Of a stretch of DNA of 64,000 bases, positions 20,600 to 31,700 are shown piece by piece (the stretch's first letter is position 1; each line of letters begins with the position of its first letter). The notes beneath the pieces were generated by a model. That model was not told the DNA's origin and made no database searches. It saw nothing but the letters and a program-made list of their open reading frames with translations. The position numbers and the translations under genes are program-made. The stretch spans positions 209,505,741-209,569,740 of the forward strand of contig CM041465.1 in assembly GCA_023213395.1 (NCBI GenBank), read 5' to 3'. Origin of the DNA: Cycas panzhihuaensis (lineage: Eukaryota > Cycadophyta).

Positions 20600-21079
20600 C
20601 CATTGATCCAGTCACATGAATTTGGCTCTTGTAGCAATTCAGCTTCCACTTTTGATCCTTCTGCTTCAACATCAGATTTAGATGATCAATTTATTTCAAA
20701 GGCATTTGTTTCTCCCAGACTTCCAAAAGACTAGTTATGGCATCAATGCCTAGGTCACTTGAACATGAACAGCCTTCATCTACTTTATAAATTGAATATG
20801 GTGCATGGCATACCGAATATAAAGCAGACTAAATGCCCATTGATCCAGTCACATGAATTTGGCTCTTGGCTCTTGTAGCAATTTAGCTTCCACTTTTGAT
20901 CCTTCTGCTTCAACATCAGATTTAGATGATCAATTTACTTCAAAGGCATTTGTTTCTCCTAGACTTCCAAAAGACTAGTTATGGCATCAATGCCTAGGTC
21001 ACTTAAACATGACCAACCTTCATCTACTTTATAAATTGAATATGGTGCATGGTATACCAAATATAAAGTAGACTAAATG
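20600..21079 (+). repeat. Tandem duplication, about 240 bp, in pre-integrase region of B
   Basis: Copy 1 is 20600-20835 and copy 2 is 20836-21079. Both run from CCATTGATCCAGTCACATG to GACTAAATG. They differ at about ten bases, and copy 2 has an extra 7-bp GGCTCTT duplication. Both copies contain the same TAG after PRLPKD, so that stop predates the duplication. Confidence 0.92.
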
Positions 21080-21840
21080 TATTTATGAGGCTTGTGTTAT
21101 GGACAAACATCATCGGGCTCCATTCAGATTAGATGGAAGAGCTTGGCGTGCCAAGGAACCTTTAGACCTGATACATTCAAATATTTGTGGCCCCATGTCC
21201 CAAGCATCCTTTGGACGCTATCATTATTTTATTACATTTATTGATGACTATTCCAAAAAAGTGTGGGTATATTTCTTGAAGCATAAATCAGAAGCCTTTG
21301 ATAAATTCAAAGAATTTAAGCATGGCATTGAACTTGAATATGGAAAGCCCCTCAAAATTCTTTGTTGTGTTAATGGAGGTGAATACACATCAAATGAGTT
21401 CACCCAATTTTGTAAGGATAATGGCATCAAATAGTAGTTTTCTACCCCATATATGCCTCAGCAAAATGAAGTTACTAAGAGAATGAATTGGACCTTGGTT
21501 AGTAAAGGCAAAGCCATGCTTGCCGCCAAGAATTTGGGACTTCAATTCTGGGTTAAAGCCCTTTATATAGTAGCATATCTCACAAACAAAAGTTCAACTA
21601 AGGCAATATTAAACATTATTCCTGAGGAGACCTGGTCAGGTCAAAAGCCTAGGTCTCACATTTGCGCACTTTTGGTTGTATAGCGTCCATTCTCATACCA
21701 GAAAAAACAAAGAAAAAAAATTTAGATGATAAGAGCAAGAAATGTATCTTTATTGGTTATCAACTTGGTTGTAAAGCGTATAAATTGTATGATCCTACCA
21801 CCAAGCAAATGTATACATCTTAGGATGTCATGTTTTTAAA
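21080..21840 (+). pseudogene. Element B integrase
   Basis: CIYEACVMDKHHRAPF (end of zinc finger region), DLIHSNICGPMSQ with the first catalytic Asp changed to Asn (normally HSDICGP), YFITFIDDYSKKVWVYFLKH, VNGGEYTSNEFTQFCKDNGI, then a TAG and STPYMPQQNEVTKRMN, where the catalytic Glu of NG-x-x-ER reads as V-T-K. Ends with KKCIFIGYQLGCKAYKLYD. Inactive from substitutions as well as stops. Confidence 0.88.
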
Positions 21841-23150
21841 AAGAGAACCAGGATTTGGATATCATACAGATTTCATTCTTTGATGATCAGTCTGATAAAG
21901 CACCTGTTGCTCCACCTGCTCCACAAAATGTTCCTGTAGAACATATGCCTCCTGCATCAGCATACACTCTTGGTACATCGTCTACACCACCTACCTCTAC
22001 ATCTACATCTACTCTAATCAACCCTTCAAAAGACATTCAGGATGAGGATACTTCAAAGCGGCTACCTAAATGGTACATGCAGACAATCTCTTATGCTCCT
22101 TCACCACCACAACAAGCAAAGAGGCGATCAAAATACAGATTATCTATTAACTTTGCCTTAATAGCAAAAATATTGTCAGCTCCAAAACCGTCCAATTTTG
22201 AGGAAGTTGTTGCAGATCCAAAGTGGCAAGTAGCAATGACTGAAGAAATGGATTCTATCCTACAAAATGATACATGGGAGCTCATTGAGCTGCTAGAAGG
22301 TAAGAAACCTATTGATTGTAGATGGATTTATAAAACAAAATTTCATGCAAATAGCTCATTCAACAACATAAAGCATGTTTGGTTGCCAATGGTTTCAAAA
22401 AGGTTGAAGGCGTTGATTATGATGACACATTTGCACCAATTGCCAACATGACCACTGTCAAGCTTGTTTTGGCACTTGCAGCTCAATTCACTTGGGTTAT
22501 TTACCAGATGGATGTAAAAAGTGCCTTCCTGAATGGCAACTTGCACGAGAAAATATATATAAATCAACCTCCTGGCTTTGTTGTTCAAGCAAATACACCT
22601 AGTCTGTAAATTAAAAAAGGCATTGTATGGCCTTAAGCAATCACCTCGTGCTTGGTACACGAGGTTTGATGAATACTTTATGGACTCATTTGCTCATCCT
22701 CATATCCAAATCTGTATATTAGAATCTATAATGGTTTGATCACTTTGGTTGTAGTTTACGTTGATGATTTATTGATAACTGATAAGGACACAAAGTGGAT
22801 TACACATCTCCAAGGAGTACTAAACAACAGCTTTAAGATGACTGACCTCGAGTTGCTTCACTATTTTCTTGGCATGGAAGTCTGGCAAGACCCAGGCCAT
22901 ATTTTCCTCTCACTGTCCAAATATACAAAGGAGATTCTTCAAAATCCAAGATGGATGAATGTAAACCATCACCAACTCCTATGGAGACAGGTCTCAAATT
23001 AGACATTGATGAACGTGGAAAACCTGTGGATCCTACCTTGTATAAGCAATATGTGGGAAAATTAATTTACCTCACCCATACTCGACCTGATATTGCCTAT
23101 GCCATTGGGATCTATTTAAGGTTCATGACACAGCCGGAGGCTTCAAAACA
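21841..23150 (+). pseudogene. Element B reverse transcriptase
   Basis: A Pro/Thr/Ser-rich linker (TPPTSTSTSTL) precedes the [96 protein letters not shown], active site VYVDDLLIT near 22755, LHYFLGMEVW, YVGKLIYLTHTRPDIAYAIG. Frameshifts near 22350, 22610, 22700 and 22960 split it. Confidence 0.9.
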
Positions 23151-23708
23151 ATGAGGACCCTGAGATATCTCCGAGGTACCCTCCAATATGGACTTGATTA
23201 CTATCATGTGGATAATCCTTTACTGGCAGGTTATACAAATGCAGATTAGGTTGGATGCAAAGATAGTCGTAGAGCAACTGCAAGTTACTGTTTTAACCTA
23301 GGTTCTACTTCAAGTTTACGGTGTTGCAAAAAGTAGCCTAATGTCACTCTATCTTCAACTGAAGCTGAGTATAAAGCCACCATTAGTGTTGTTGGTAGGC
23401 TTATCTAGCTTATGAGGATTCTTGAAGAGCTTGGAATCAGTCAAACACAAGCTACATCATTGTTTTATGACAATCAAAGTGTTCTTAAATTGACCAAGAA
23501 TCCTGTGTTCCATACTAGAACGAAACACATCGAGGTTCACCATCACTTCATCAGGGAGCATGTACAAGATGGTGAGATAGATTTGATCTATAAGCCTAAC
23601 GATGATTATATAGTAGATATCTTCACAAAGGCACTCTCTCGTGACAAATTCAAAAGGTTTTGGCTTGGCCTCGATGTCAGAATTAATGAATTCATCATTA
23701 AAGGAGGG
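23151..23708 (+). pseudogene. Element B RNase H and polypurine tract
   Basis: TLQYGLDYYHVDNP, STEAEYKATISVVGRL, FYDNQSVLKLTKNPVFHTRT, KHIEVHHHFIREHVQDGEID, DIFTKALSRDKFKRF: the Copia RNase H and C-terminus, open for the last 99 codons (23412-23711). The ORF runs into the LTR. AAAGGAGGG (23700-23708) is the polypurine tract. Confidence 0.9.
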
Positions 23709-24169
23709 TGATAGAAGAATTAATCATTGATTTCATTAATTCATTAAGAATTCATTGTGCTATATTTATGTAATGTTTGTACATAGTTTACAATAAGGTC
23801 TTCATTGTCATAAATGGGTTAAATCACAATTTAATGTTGTGAACCTAGGTGTGTGGGGATTTATTTGCTCTCAATGTTAAAACATTGTAAAGTTGATTTA
23901 ATCATGCAAGGTGCCAATTGTCACCTTGTATGATCTTACGTTCAATATTCTTCATGCTTATTGTAATTGCCTCTTTTGTTCCTTATGTGAGGCTTTTTCT
24001 ATATAATGTTTTATGTATGTACAATTTTGATATGAGATTAATGAAAGTTATTTTACATTGGAGCCTATGAGAAATTTATCGCTTCTTTTATGTCCATTGG
24101 TTGAGTCTTTTAGAAGTTGTGCATGAGTCTTGAACCTGGGTTGGAACCTGACAAAACTCTCCCCTTTCA
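23709..24169 (+). repeat. 3' LTR of element B
   Basis: 461 bp, TGATAGAAGAATTAATC to CTCCCCTTTCA, colinear with 1415-1875. Confidence 0.93.
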
Positions 24170-24503
24170 CCTATATCATTACTCTTAGGGAGCAATTGTA
24201 CTGTCTTCACTTACGAGAGGGCGAACAAGTTTCTGATTTTATTACAAAATTAGTAGGAATTAAAAATAATATTACATCTACAAGTGAATCTGCATCTAAT
24301 ACAGAAATTGTTCGTCTAATATTAAATAAATTGCCAAAATCATTTAAGAATCTAGTAAATACACTTACTGTGGGAGGACAAACCAACAACATGTCATTTG
24401 ACACCTTATGTGGACATACTCTCCAACAAGAGCAGAGGATACAGAGGTATAACAAAGAAACTGAAGTTGAAGAGGCATTTCTCTCCAAACTCATAATTGG
24501 AGA
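24170..24503 (+). pseudogene. Element A gag, middle part
   Basis: Resumes the gag cut at 1414: ITLREQLYCLHLREGEQVSD, NTEIVRLILNKLPKSFKNLV, MSFDTLCGHTLQQEQRIQRY, EAFLSKLIIG. Open for over 110 codons until the TRIM at 24504 supplies a TAA. An ATG-started ORF annotated from 24130 would begin inside the LTR of B and is artificial. Confidence 0.88.
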
Positions 24504-24946
24504 TGAGTAATAAGTAATGGTGTGTATCACAAGGGGAGTGGGTTTCCTCAATCACACGATTCATCAATAACCAACCCTTCTAAGCATTTGTTAGTACCAG
24601 GAAACAATGTATTTAGATATAACAATCAAGTCACAAATTTCAAGCTTTTTACCCTTGAAGGCTCTTTCCACATTGGCAAAGTTGTAGGGGTGTGTTTTGC
24701 TTTATAAACATGTGAGAGTACATCTGACTAATGAATGTGGAATATCAACCCAGTGATGGGGATCGCATTACATCCAATCAACCCAAGTGGCAATGGCTCT
24801 GACTGATAGTACTAATGAGTAGTAAGTAATGGTGCGTAGCATAAGGGGAGCGAGATTTCCTCAATCACATGATTCATTAGTAATCTACCCTTCTAAGCAT
24901 TTGTTAGTATTAGGAAGGAACGTGTTTAGATATAACAATCAAGTCA
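24504..24946 (-). mobile_element. TRIM-like miniature LTR element in the gag of A
   Basis: Terminal direct repeats 24504-24633 and 24816-24946 (130-131 bp, TG...CA) enclose 182 bp without coding. Flanked by GAGA (24500-24503 and 24947-24950). Gag coding stops and resumes exactly at these edges. On the minus strand, the sequence next to 24815 resembles a degenerate TGGTATCAGAGCC, so the element probably points left. Roughly one in eight terminal-repeat positions differ, so it is old. Confidence 0.75.
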
Positions 24947-24950
24947 GAGA

Positions 24951-26105
24951 GGAAGATCAATAGATGTAAGAACTGACAAAGAAAGATCAAGATCTGGCAG
25001 AGAAAAATCAACAAACACTTGGTATGTTATCACTATGACAAACCAGGACACTTTGTTGTAGATTGTAGATCAGTTGAAACTCATCCTTATTATTACTGTG
25101 GTAGATATGGACACCTTTCAAGCAACTATTTCTACAAAAGAACTAAAATTTTAAAGGAAAACGTGTAGAAGGCAACTATAGTAATGAACAGTCTAAAGAC
25201 AAGGAAGAAGAAAAAATTGCTTTAGTTGTTGCCTTGGCCTCAGACGTTTATCATAATGAAGATTGGTTTATTGATTCAGGAGTTTCAAACCATGTAACTG
25301 GGAGAGGACCAGTTTGAAACTCTTCATCCATATCCAATAAATAAAATTGTTGAACTTGGTGATGATTTTTCTTTGAAAATTAAAAGTAAAGGAACTGTTG
25401 CAATCAAAATCAAGCAAGACATCAAAAAAATCGGCAATATTTTATTTGTCCCAGGATTGAAAAAAAAAATCTTTTTGTATCATAATTAAGGAGAAAAAAA
25501 GCTTTGAGTGGTATTCCATAAAGATGGAAAATGTTATGTTCATAACATAGAAAAGGAAAGTGAAATCATTGCTAAAGGTACAAACACTAATAATCTCTAT
25601 AAATTAGTTCCTACTACCATTCTCTCTTCTATAAAAACTTTTGTTGCCCAAAGTATTGATAATGAAGTTTGCCATTCTCGGTATGGACATTTTGCAAATG
25701 ATAGACTAAAACTGCTCAAAACTTTTGCTATGGTTGATGGATTGCCTGCTAACATTACAATAAATTCTTCTATTTGGAAAAGTTGTATGTTAGGCAAACA
25801 ACATAGAGCATCATTCCAATAAAGTAATTGGAGAGCACAAGAAAAACTGGAATTGGTCCATAGTGATATATGTGGACCAATTACACCAAATTCCACTAAT
25901 GGTGCTAGGCACTTTCCTACTTTTATAGATGACTTCACTAAAATAGCTTGGGTGTCCTTTATCTTCAATAACTCAGAAGCTCTTGATTGTTTTAAAGAAC
26001 TTAAAGCTCAAGTTGAATTGGAAAGTGGACACAATTTAAAATACCTAGTATAAATGGAAGAGAAGAATATGTTTTAAATGATTTGTTTGGTTAACATAAT
26101 AGGAG
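24951..26105 (+). pseudogene. Element A zinc knuckle, protease and integrase N-terminus
   Basis: Arg/Ser-rich gag tail, then CYHYDKPGHFVVDC and CGRYGHLSSN knuckles (25030-25125). Protease active site WFIDSGVSNHVTG near 25265. Pre-integrase ENYLY-type region and CHSRYGHFANDRLKLL near 25670; integrase core LELVHSDICGPITPN, FIDDFTKIAWVSFIF, ALDCFKELKAQVELESGHNL. The frame decays near 26045 and is cut at 26106-26110 by element C. Several stops, including TAG after RASFQ-like text and TAA at 26051. Confidence 0.85.
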
Positions 26106-26110
26106 TTTTT

Positions 26111-26928
26111 TGATATGTTTTGGTCATGTATTAAGTGGTGGCGTCCTTGAGTAAGTGTGTGGCCTTTTGTTTGCAACCGGATGGAAGAACAGTGGTTGGA
26201 TTTGGAGCGTATGTCGCTTGGATGAGTACTGGGCTATGTAGGTATTATCCAGTTGTAAGTCAGTTTTGGGGTTCATTGGAGCTCGGGCAACCTGCATGGA
26301 GATTGCAGCAGCCGCATCACATTTATAGTCGGCGGGAGAGATATGTGATATCAAACGATATCACTTTGATATATTTAACATATCTTAACCTTAATTGGCC
26401 AAATAAACATGTGCCTATTATAATTTAACGTGTGAGGTTAATAAAAAAGGCATGCGACTAGTGAGAAAAAGTCGCAGCTCTCAAAAATATGCCTTTTGGC
26501 ATATTCCTCACATAAAATAACTTTATAAAAGGCCTTTATACCATTGATATTTCATATTGTTCAGTTGTGAAGCTTTATGAAGCATTATGGAGGCCTATGT
26601 GATCATCATTGAGCCATTTGTTGTGTGGATCTGACTTGAAAGACCCTACACCTAGTATTGTGAAGTGATTCCTTCTGTTTGAAGCATATTCTAAGGCATC
26701 TTAAGTCATATTTGAGCCTTTTTTGGAGCATTTTATGGACTTTCTTGAAACATGTTTGTGAAGGGTAAACAGTTGGTAGGTCATTTTGGCATGCATAATC
26801 ATTGTTCAATGATTCCCAGTGAATGTGCCTAAAAAGGAGATTATCACAGTGACGTAGGTATTGTCCGGAAGATTATAAGTCCAGTAGTCTGGTGATATTA
26901 ACTCATTTGTTAAAGCTCATTTCTCAAG
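26111..26928 (+). other. Left part of element C: LTR-like but unmatched
   Basis: 818 bp with promoter-like features: TATAAAAGG at 26524-26532, a palindromic GTGATATC-AAAC-GATATCAC near 26344 and AATATGCC-TTTT-GGCATATT near 26489. It starts TGATATG. It shows no similarity by eye to 37691-38037, and no clear PBS. May be the LTR and leader of another element fused to C. Confidence 0.4.
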
Positions 26929-27760
26929 ATGGCTCGTGTGATGCCCAAAGTTATCTTTAATGGAAACAATCAACAAGTGGAAGGCCAACATGGACTTAGT
27001 GTTGATGGTGAATCAACTTTGGGCAATTACTAAGACCAAAGTGGACGCAATCTCTCTCTTGACCATAAAGAACGTGTACGACTTCAGGAGAAGTAGTTTA
27101 TGGCCATCAGATTGTTGAAACTATCATCGACGCCTGACCAGAGCGCATTGGCTCAAAACCTTGAACAACCAAACAAAGATTGGGCAAAATTGTGTGAAAC
27201 TTTTGAGAAGAGGAAGACGAATAAATGTCTGGCTTTAATGTTAGAGCTTCTCAATTCTAGAGCAAAAGATGAGATCAACATAAGTTCCTACCTGAATAAA
27301 ATCACTAACATGAGAAATAAGTTAGAAGAGTTGAAGCCGAATCCGATTGATGATGCGCTTTCATTTGCGATAATCATGTCAAAGTTGCCAGATACTTTTG
27401 CCACTTTTTAGACCATATGTGGTAGAGATGAGACGATGGAGATAGAGACGTTTGATGGCATAAAAAATCTTATTGTAACAAAGGATGCCAAGTTAAAACA
27501 TCAAGGGATGCTTGGAGGTTCCAAGTCAAGTCAAGCCTTAGTCATGAAGACACAGAGGAGAGAGGTTGTTTAGGAGGAGAAGTTCACACAAAGGTACACA
27601 CAAAGGTACGAGGAAGACTCTCGGAAGAAGAAGAAACTCACTTGTAAATGTAACTACTGCAAGAAGGAAGGCCACAAAGAAAAGAATTGTTCGTTCAAGA
27701 GATGGAACAAATGCAAAGTTAGCTAGGATGATAAAGGGAAGAGCTTAGCAGCACACTATG
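26929..27760 (+). pseudogene. Element C gag with zinc knuckle
   Basis: ATGGCTCGTGTGATGCCC opens VIFNGNN followed by a frame change, then RVRLQEK, IRLLKLSSTPDQSALAQNLE, WAKLCETFEKRKTNKCLALM, SYLNKITNMRNKLEELKPNP, FAIIMSKLPDTFATF and a TAG. The CCHC knuckle CNYCKKEGHKEKNC lies near 27650 in another frame. Ten-base repeats AGGTACACACAA near 27590 sit just before it. Confidence 0.85.
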
Positions 27761-29132
27761 TCAGAGTGTCAACCTTGTTAGCCAAGTCAAGCCAGAGAGA
27801 CTATTGGATATTGGACTCTGGAGCGTAGAAACATGCCTCTTTCCAAAAGCACAACTTTGATGCATGGAGTGCAGATCATAGTGGTGCGGAGATCATCCTT
27901 GGAGATGCTCGCATGTTATTGGTGGAAGGTGTTGATGATATTTCCTTGGTAGGTGGTAAGTTTACAGGGGTCTATTATGTACCCAAGATGCAATTGAATT
28001 TACTTTCAGCCCGAGAAACCTACAAACATGGAATGAAGGTGGAGCTTTATAATGATAGATATTTGATTAAGGATCCTAAACAAAATTTCTCTGTTATTGC
28101 TACTGGGAAAGTTAGAGATAATTTTTTGGTGTTTGAAAAGTTTCAATCCCAAAAGAAGTCCTATGCTTTTGTTGCTAGTGCAGATGATGGGAATAGGCTG
28201 TGACATGATCGCCTAAGTCACCTTAATTATAGAAGCATTGCATTGCTCAAAAGGTTGAAAATGGTGGAAGGGTTACCATCTGTTTCATGTTCAGACAGTG
28301 TTTGTGAAGGTTGCATCTATGGGAAACATCATTGCTATCCTTTTGCTCGGGACAATGCCTAGAGAGCCAAGGAGAAGCATAAACTTGTGCATACAGACAT
28401 GATGGATCCACTCCCAAACCCTTCCATATCAGGAGCTCGGTATAGCTTAGTGTTTGTAGACAACCACACTAGGAAGCCCTAGGTATATTTCTTGGAAAAC
28501 AAGTCAGATGTGTTTGATCACTTCTGTGACTAGAAAGCGAGTATTGAGAACAAAAGTGATAAGAAGATTAAAACATTAAGAAGTGATAATGACAACGAAT
28601 ACGACAATCATACATTTAATCAGTTCTGCTAGGATCATGGTATAAAACGGGAGTTTACAGTCCTATATACCACACAACAAAATAGTGCAGAAAGGAAAAA
28701 TCATGCCATGATAGAGACGGCAAGGTGTATGATACACTCGAAAAACTTGCCACCGATGTTTTGGGTAGAGGCTATAGCAATTCTTGTTTACACTTTGAAC
28801 CGGGTACCCGCTCAAGCAATTCGTAGAATGAACCCTAAAGAGAAATGGACCAGTTGTAAACCTGTCATCAGCCATTTAAAAACTTTTGGGTGAATTGGAT
28901 ATTCACACATCCCTGGCGAAGGTCGCAAGAAGTTGGATTGCAAGAGTTTGAAGTGTATTTTTGTGGGGTATTGTGATCAAAACAAATCTTATAGATTATG
29001 GGATCTGCAGGGGAAATGAATTGTGATTAGTTGAGATGTCAAATTTGATGACTCATCAAGATATCATATCATTTTGAGAAGTCATTAGAAGAGCCTTTTT
29101 ACCCTCCACCACTTCCATTTTTGAATTCATCA
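27761..29132 (+). pseudogene. Element C protease and integrase
   Basis: Protease YWILDSGA (then TAG) near 27800, GAEIILGDARMLLVEGVDDI, YYVPKMQLNLLSARETYKHG. Pre-integrase HDRLSHLNYRSIALLKRL and CEGCIYGKHHCYPF. Integrase HTDMMDPLPNPS, YSLVFVDNHTRKP, LRSDNDNEYDNHTFNQFC, TTQQNSAERKNHAMIETARC with the catalytic Glu in AERK, MFWVEAIAILVYTLNRVPA, LKCIFVGYCDQNKSYRLWD. About eight in-frame stops, many at codons one transition from Trp or Gln. Cut at 29133 by element D. Confidence 0.88.
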
Positions 29133-30188
29133 TGATCCAGGAGGATCTACCATATGTTTACAGGATGCAGAAAATGCTAGGCATTGGCATAACTAAAAGA
29201 GATATGGCCAAATGATATCAAAATTCTATGAAATTTTGTGTAAAGGGAGAAGACACATCCCACTTGATGTGTACAAAAGGTGGGGTTCAGAAAATATCAT
29301 TTGATTAGAGTTTAAGCCTTGTCTTTGCATAAAAATTAATCCCACAGCTAGCAGAAAAAAAACAGAAAATATATATTATAATTATATGAATAGAAATATG
29401 GCCAAATGACATCCAAATGAGCTAAAATTTTGAGGAAGCGGAGGAGACATGCGTTTCTATACGTGTACCAAATTTGAGCTGAATTGGAGTCCGTTAAGGT
29501 CAGTTACAAGCCGCAACTTTTAAGACTTGCAGGAAGGCCACTTGGACAACAGAAAAACAGCAAATACATATTATTATCAAATGAATAAAAATGAAGCCAA
29601 ATGACATCCAAATGAGCTGAAAATTTGAGGAAGATGAGGGGACATGCGTTCCTATACGTGTACCAAATTTGAGCCAAATTGGAGTACGTTAAGATCTGTT
29701 ACAAGCTGCAACATTTTAAGAATTGTATGAAGGCCACTTGGACAACATGCATTCTGGTGGTTAGTGGTTATACTTGCATGATTGCCACTTGTTAAACATG
29801 CAATTCAGGTTTCTTTCTATAAATTGAGCCCTTCTACAGGTTGGAGAGGTGGTTCTTGGAGACTTGACTTGGGAAGCATCCTTGGAGAAGCATATGGAGG
29901 GTTGGAGTCCCCCCTTATGGTATACTTGTAACATTTATTCCTTGTAATTTTACCATTCTTTTGCTAGTTGATTTCTCCACCATTAAATGGAGATTTTCAT
30001 GGTTTAATAAAAGTATTACTCCTCATACTTTTGGATCAATGCCAAGAATAAATTATTTGTTGTAGAATTTTCCTTTCATGGGCTCATTATTGTTTTGATG
30101 TTATTGAGCTTTCTACACTAACTCCCAGGATCTCAAGGAGGACAAGTTGATAATTGATTTCTTCACCAACTAAGCTCTTTTGGGATCA
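29133..30188 (+). repeat. 5' LTR of element D
   Basis: TGATCCAGGAGGATC to CTCTTTTGGGATCA, with TATAAATTG at 29818. Inside are three diverged tandem units of about 190 bp (near 29190-29360, 29361-29548 and 29549-29746) sharing GGCCAAATGACATCC and ACGTGTACCAAATTTGAG. Confidence 0.96.
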
Positions 30189-30193
30189 TATTT

Positions 30194-30205
30194 TGGTATC
30201 AGAGC
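30194..30205 (+). promoter_or_regulatory. Primer binding site of element D
   Basis: TGGTATCAGAGC, perfect initiator tRNA-Met type, 5 bp after the LTR. Confidence 0.92.
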
Positions 30206-30231
30206 CTCTGATCTTTGTTGTAGGGACTTGA

Positions 30232-31370
30232 ATGGTACAAACAAGGAAATGATACAAAGAGAAAGGTGAAGACTTTCTTGTGTTGCAATCACCAAGAAGA
30301 CAAAGAAAGAATCCAAGCACCATGGCTGAAAAAGAAGATGGAGAAATTAGATTTGAAAGGCTTGAGAAGAATGTAGAAGCCTTGATGCAAATGATGACCC
30401 ACCTTCTACCTCTAGTCAAAGGAAAAGGGAAGGAGAAGGAATTTGAAGGAGGATCCACATATGACCACGACCATGAAGAGGAAGAGGAGGAGACCTTAAA
30501 GCACTCTTTTGAAGAAAGCAAGGGTACTTCATCTCATCAACCCTTCAAGGTGGAGGCAAAGTTGGATATTCCAACTTATGATGGAGAGGTAAATGCTGAA
30601 AAGTTGGACCATTGGTTGGATCAACTTGAAACCTACTTCACAATCTATGCTTATAGTAATGCTCAAAAGCTTTCATTTGCTAGGCTCAAGTTGTGTAAAC
30701 ATGCATTGACATGGTGGAATGCATATTTAAAGACTCATGATGTATTTTCTTTTTCATGGAGGGATTTTAAGAAAATAATAAAGAAGCAATTCTACCCCAT
30801 AGGTCATGAGGAAGACCAATGGGTTACTTGGTAATATTTACGCCAAGGGAGAGGTGTAAGTGTCCAAGACTATACTTCTTTATTTTTTAGGCATGGCATG
30901 CTACTTGGTATTAATATGGATGAACATGTTACTCTTATGAAATTCATTGGAGGATTACATGAATACATAAGGAAGGAACTAAGGCTTTTTAAGGTTCAAT
31001 CCATTGGAGAAGCAAGTAGGATGGCTATGGCAATAGAAAGTAAAAGTAAGAAATCTACATTCATGTCTAAAGATTCTACTTTTACTTCTAATAAGTATGA
31101 AAAGAATCCTAAATTGCACTCATCAAAAAGGCAAGAAGGAAAGAAGAAAAGAACTAATTTTGTTAAAAGTTCTAACTATTGTGAGCATTGTAATATTAGT
31201 GGTCATATTACAGCAAAGTGTTGGAAGTTGCATCCAGAACTAAAGCCGAAGCATATCAAGGATGTGGAATTCAGAAAGAAGGAAAAAGGGAAAGCACTAC
31301 TTTCTGAGATGGAGATTCAAAGTGAAGGAGAAGAAGAGAAGGTCACCCTACTTACAAATTATGAAGATGA
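30232..31370 (+). pseudogene. Element D gag
   Basis: The first ATG (30232, MVQTRK) hits a TGA six codons on. An ORF opens in-frame after it, with a usable ATG at 30322 (MAEKEDGEIRFERLEKNVEA). A Glu-rich linker (HDHEEEEEETLK) precedes the gag core: LDIPTYDGEVNAEKLDHWLD, AYSNAQKLSFARLKL, WWNAYLKTHDVFSFSWRDF. TAA at 30832-30834 stands where Gln is expected (Q/W-x-YLRQGRG). The frame continues with GLHEYIRKELRLFKV, a Lys/Ser tract and one CCHC knuckle CEHCNISGHITAKC near 31180. One stop in an otherwise intact gag. Confidence 0.9.
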
Positions 31371-31700
31371 TGCTACAAGGGAGGAACTATTTCACTTGAA
31401 GCTTCAAGTAGGAAATAGTATGATTGGTGACATGACAGATCCGGGGAGCCAAAAGAATTTGATCTCAGAAAGTTTGGTAAGGAGCATTGGGTTGGTAACT
31501 ACTCCTCACCCTCACCCATATCCTCTTGGTTGGATCCATAAAGATGTGGAAATGCAAATATCAAAGCAATGTACACTTAAATTTTCCATCACTAATGAAT
31601 TTGTTGATGAAGTAATATGTGATGTGGTGCCACTGGATGTATGCCATGTTGTGCGCACTCTTCTATCGAAGGGAGAGAAAGTATCGATTGATGAAGGATA
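31371..31700 (+). pseudogene. Element D protease
   Basis: In frame with gag: LFHLKLQVGNSMIGDMTDPG with the active-site Asp but DPGS where D-S/T-G is usual, then SQKNLISESLVRSIGLVT, LKFSITNEFVDEVICDVVPL. A frame change near 31650 ends the ORF at 31701. Confidence 0.85.

Larger units (their letters stand above)
1415..24169 (+). mobile_element. Element B: Copia LTR retrotransposon inserted in the gag of A
   Basis: The 461-bp LTRs are 1415-1875 and 23709-24169. Flanks CCCAT (1410-1414) and CCTAT (24170-24174) are a near-perfect target duplication. PBS at 1878; PPT AAAGGAGGG just before 23709. Gag to RNase H lie at about 19241-23708. About 43 of 461 LTR positions differ by eye. Its leader carries element E. 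Polyprotein remnants keep readable IN, RT and RNase H but contain many stops. Confidence 0.92.

Noticed and set aside
26111-26928. Accepting this as the 5' LTR of element C
   Set aside because: No similarity by eye to the 3' LTR at 37691-38037 and no PBS at its right end.
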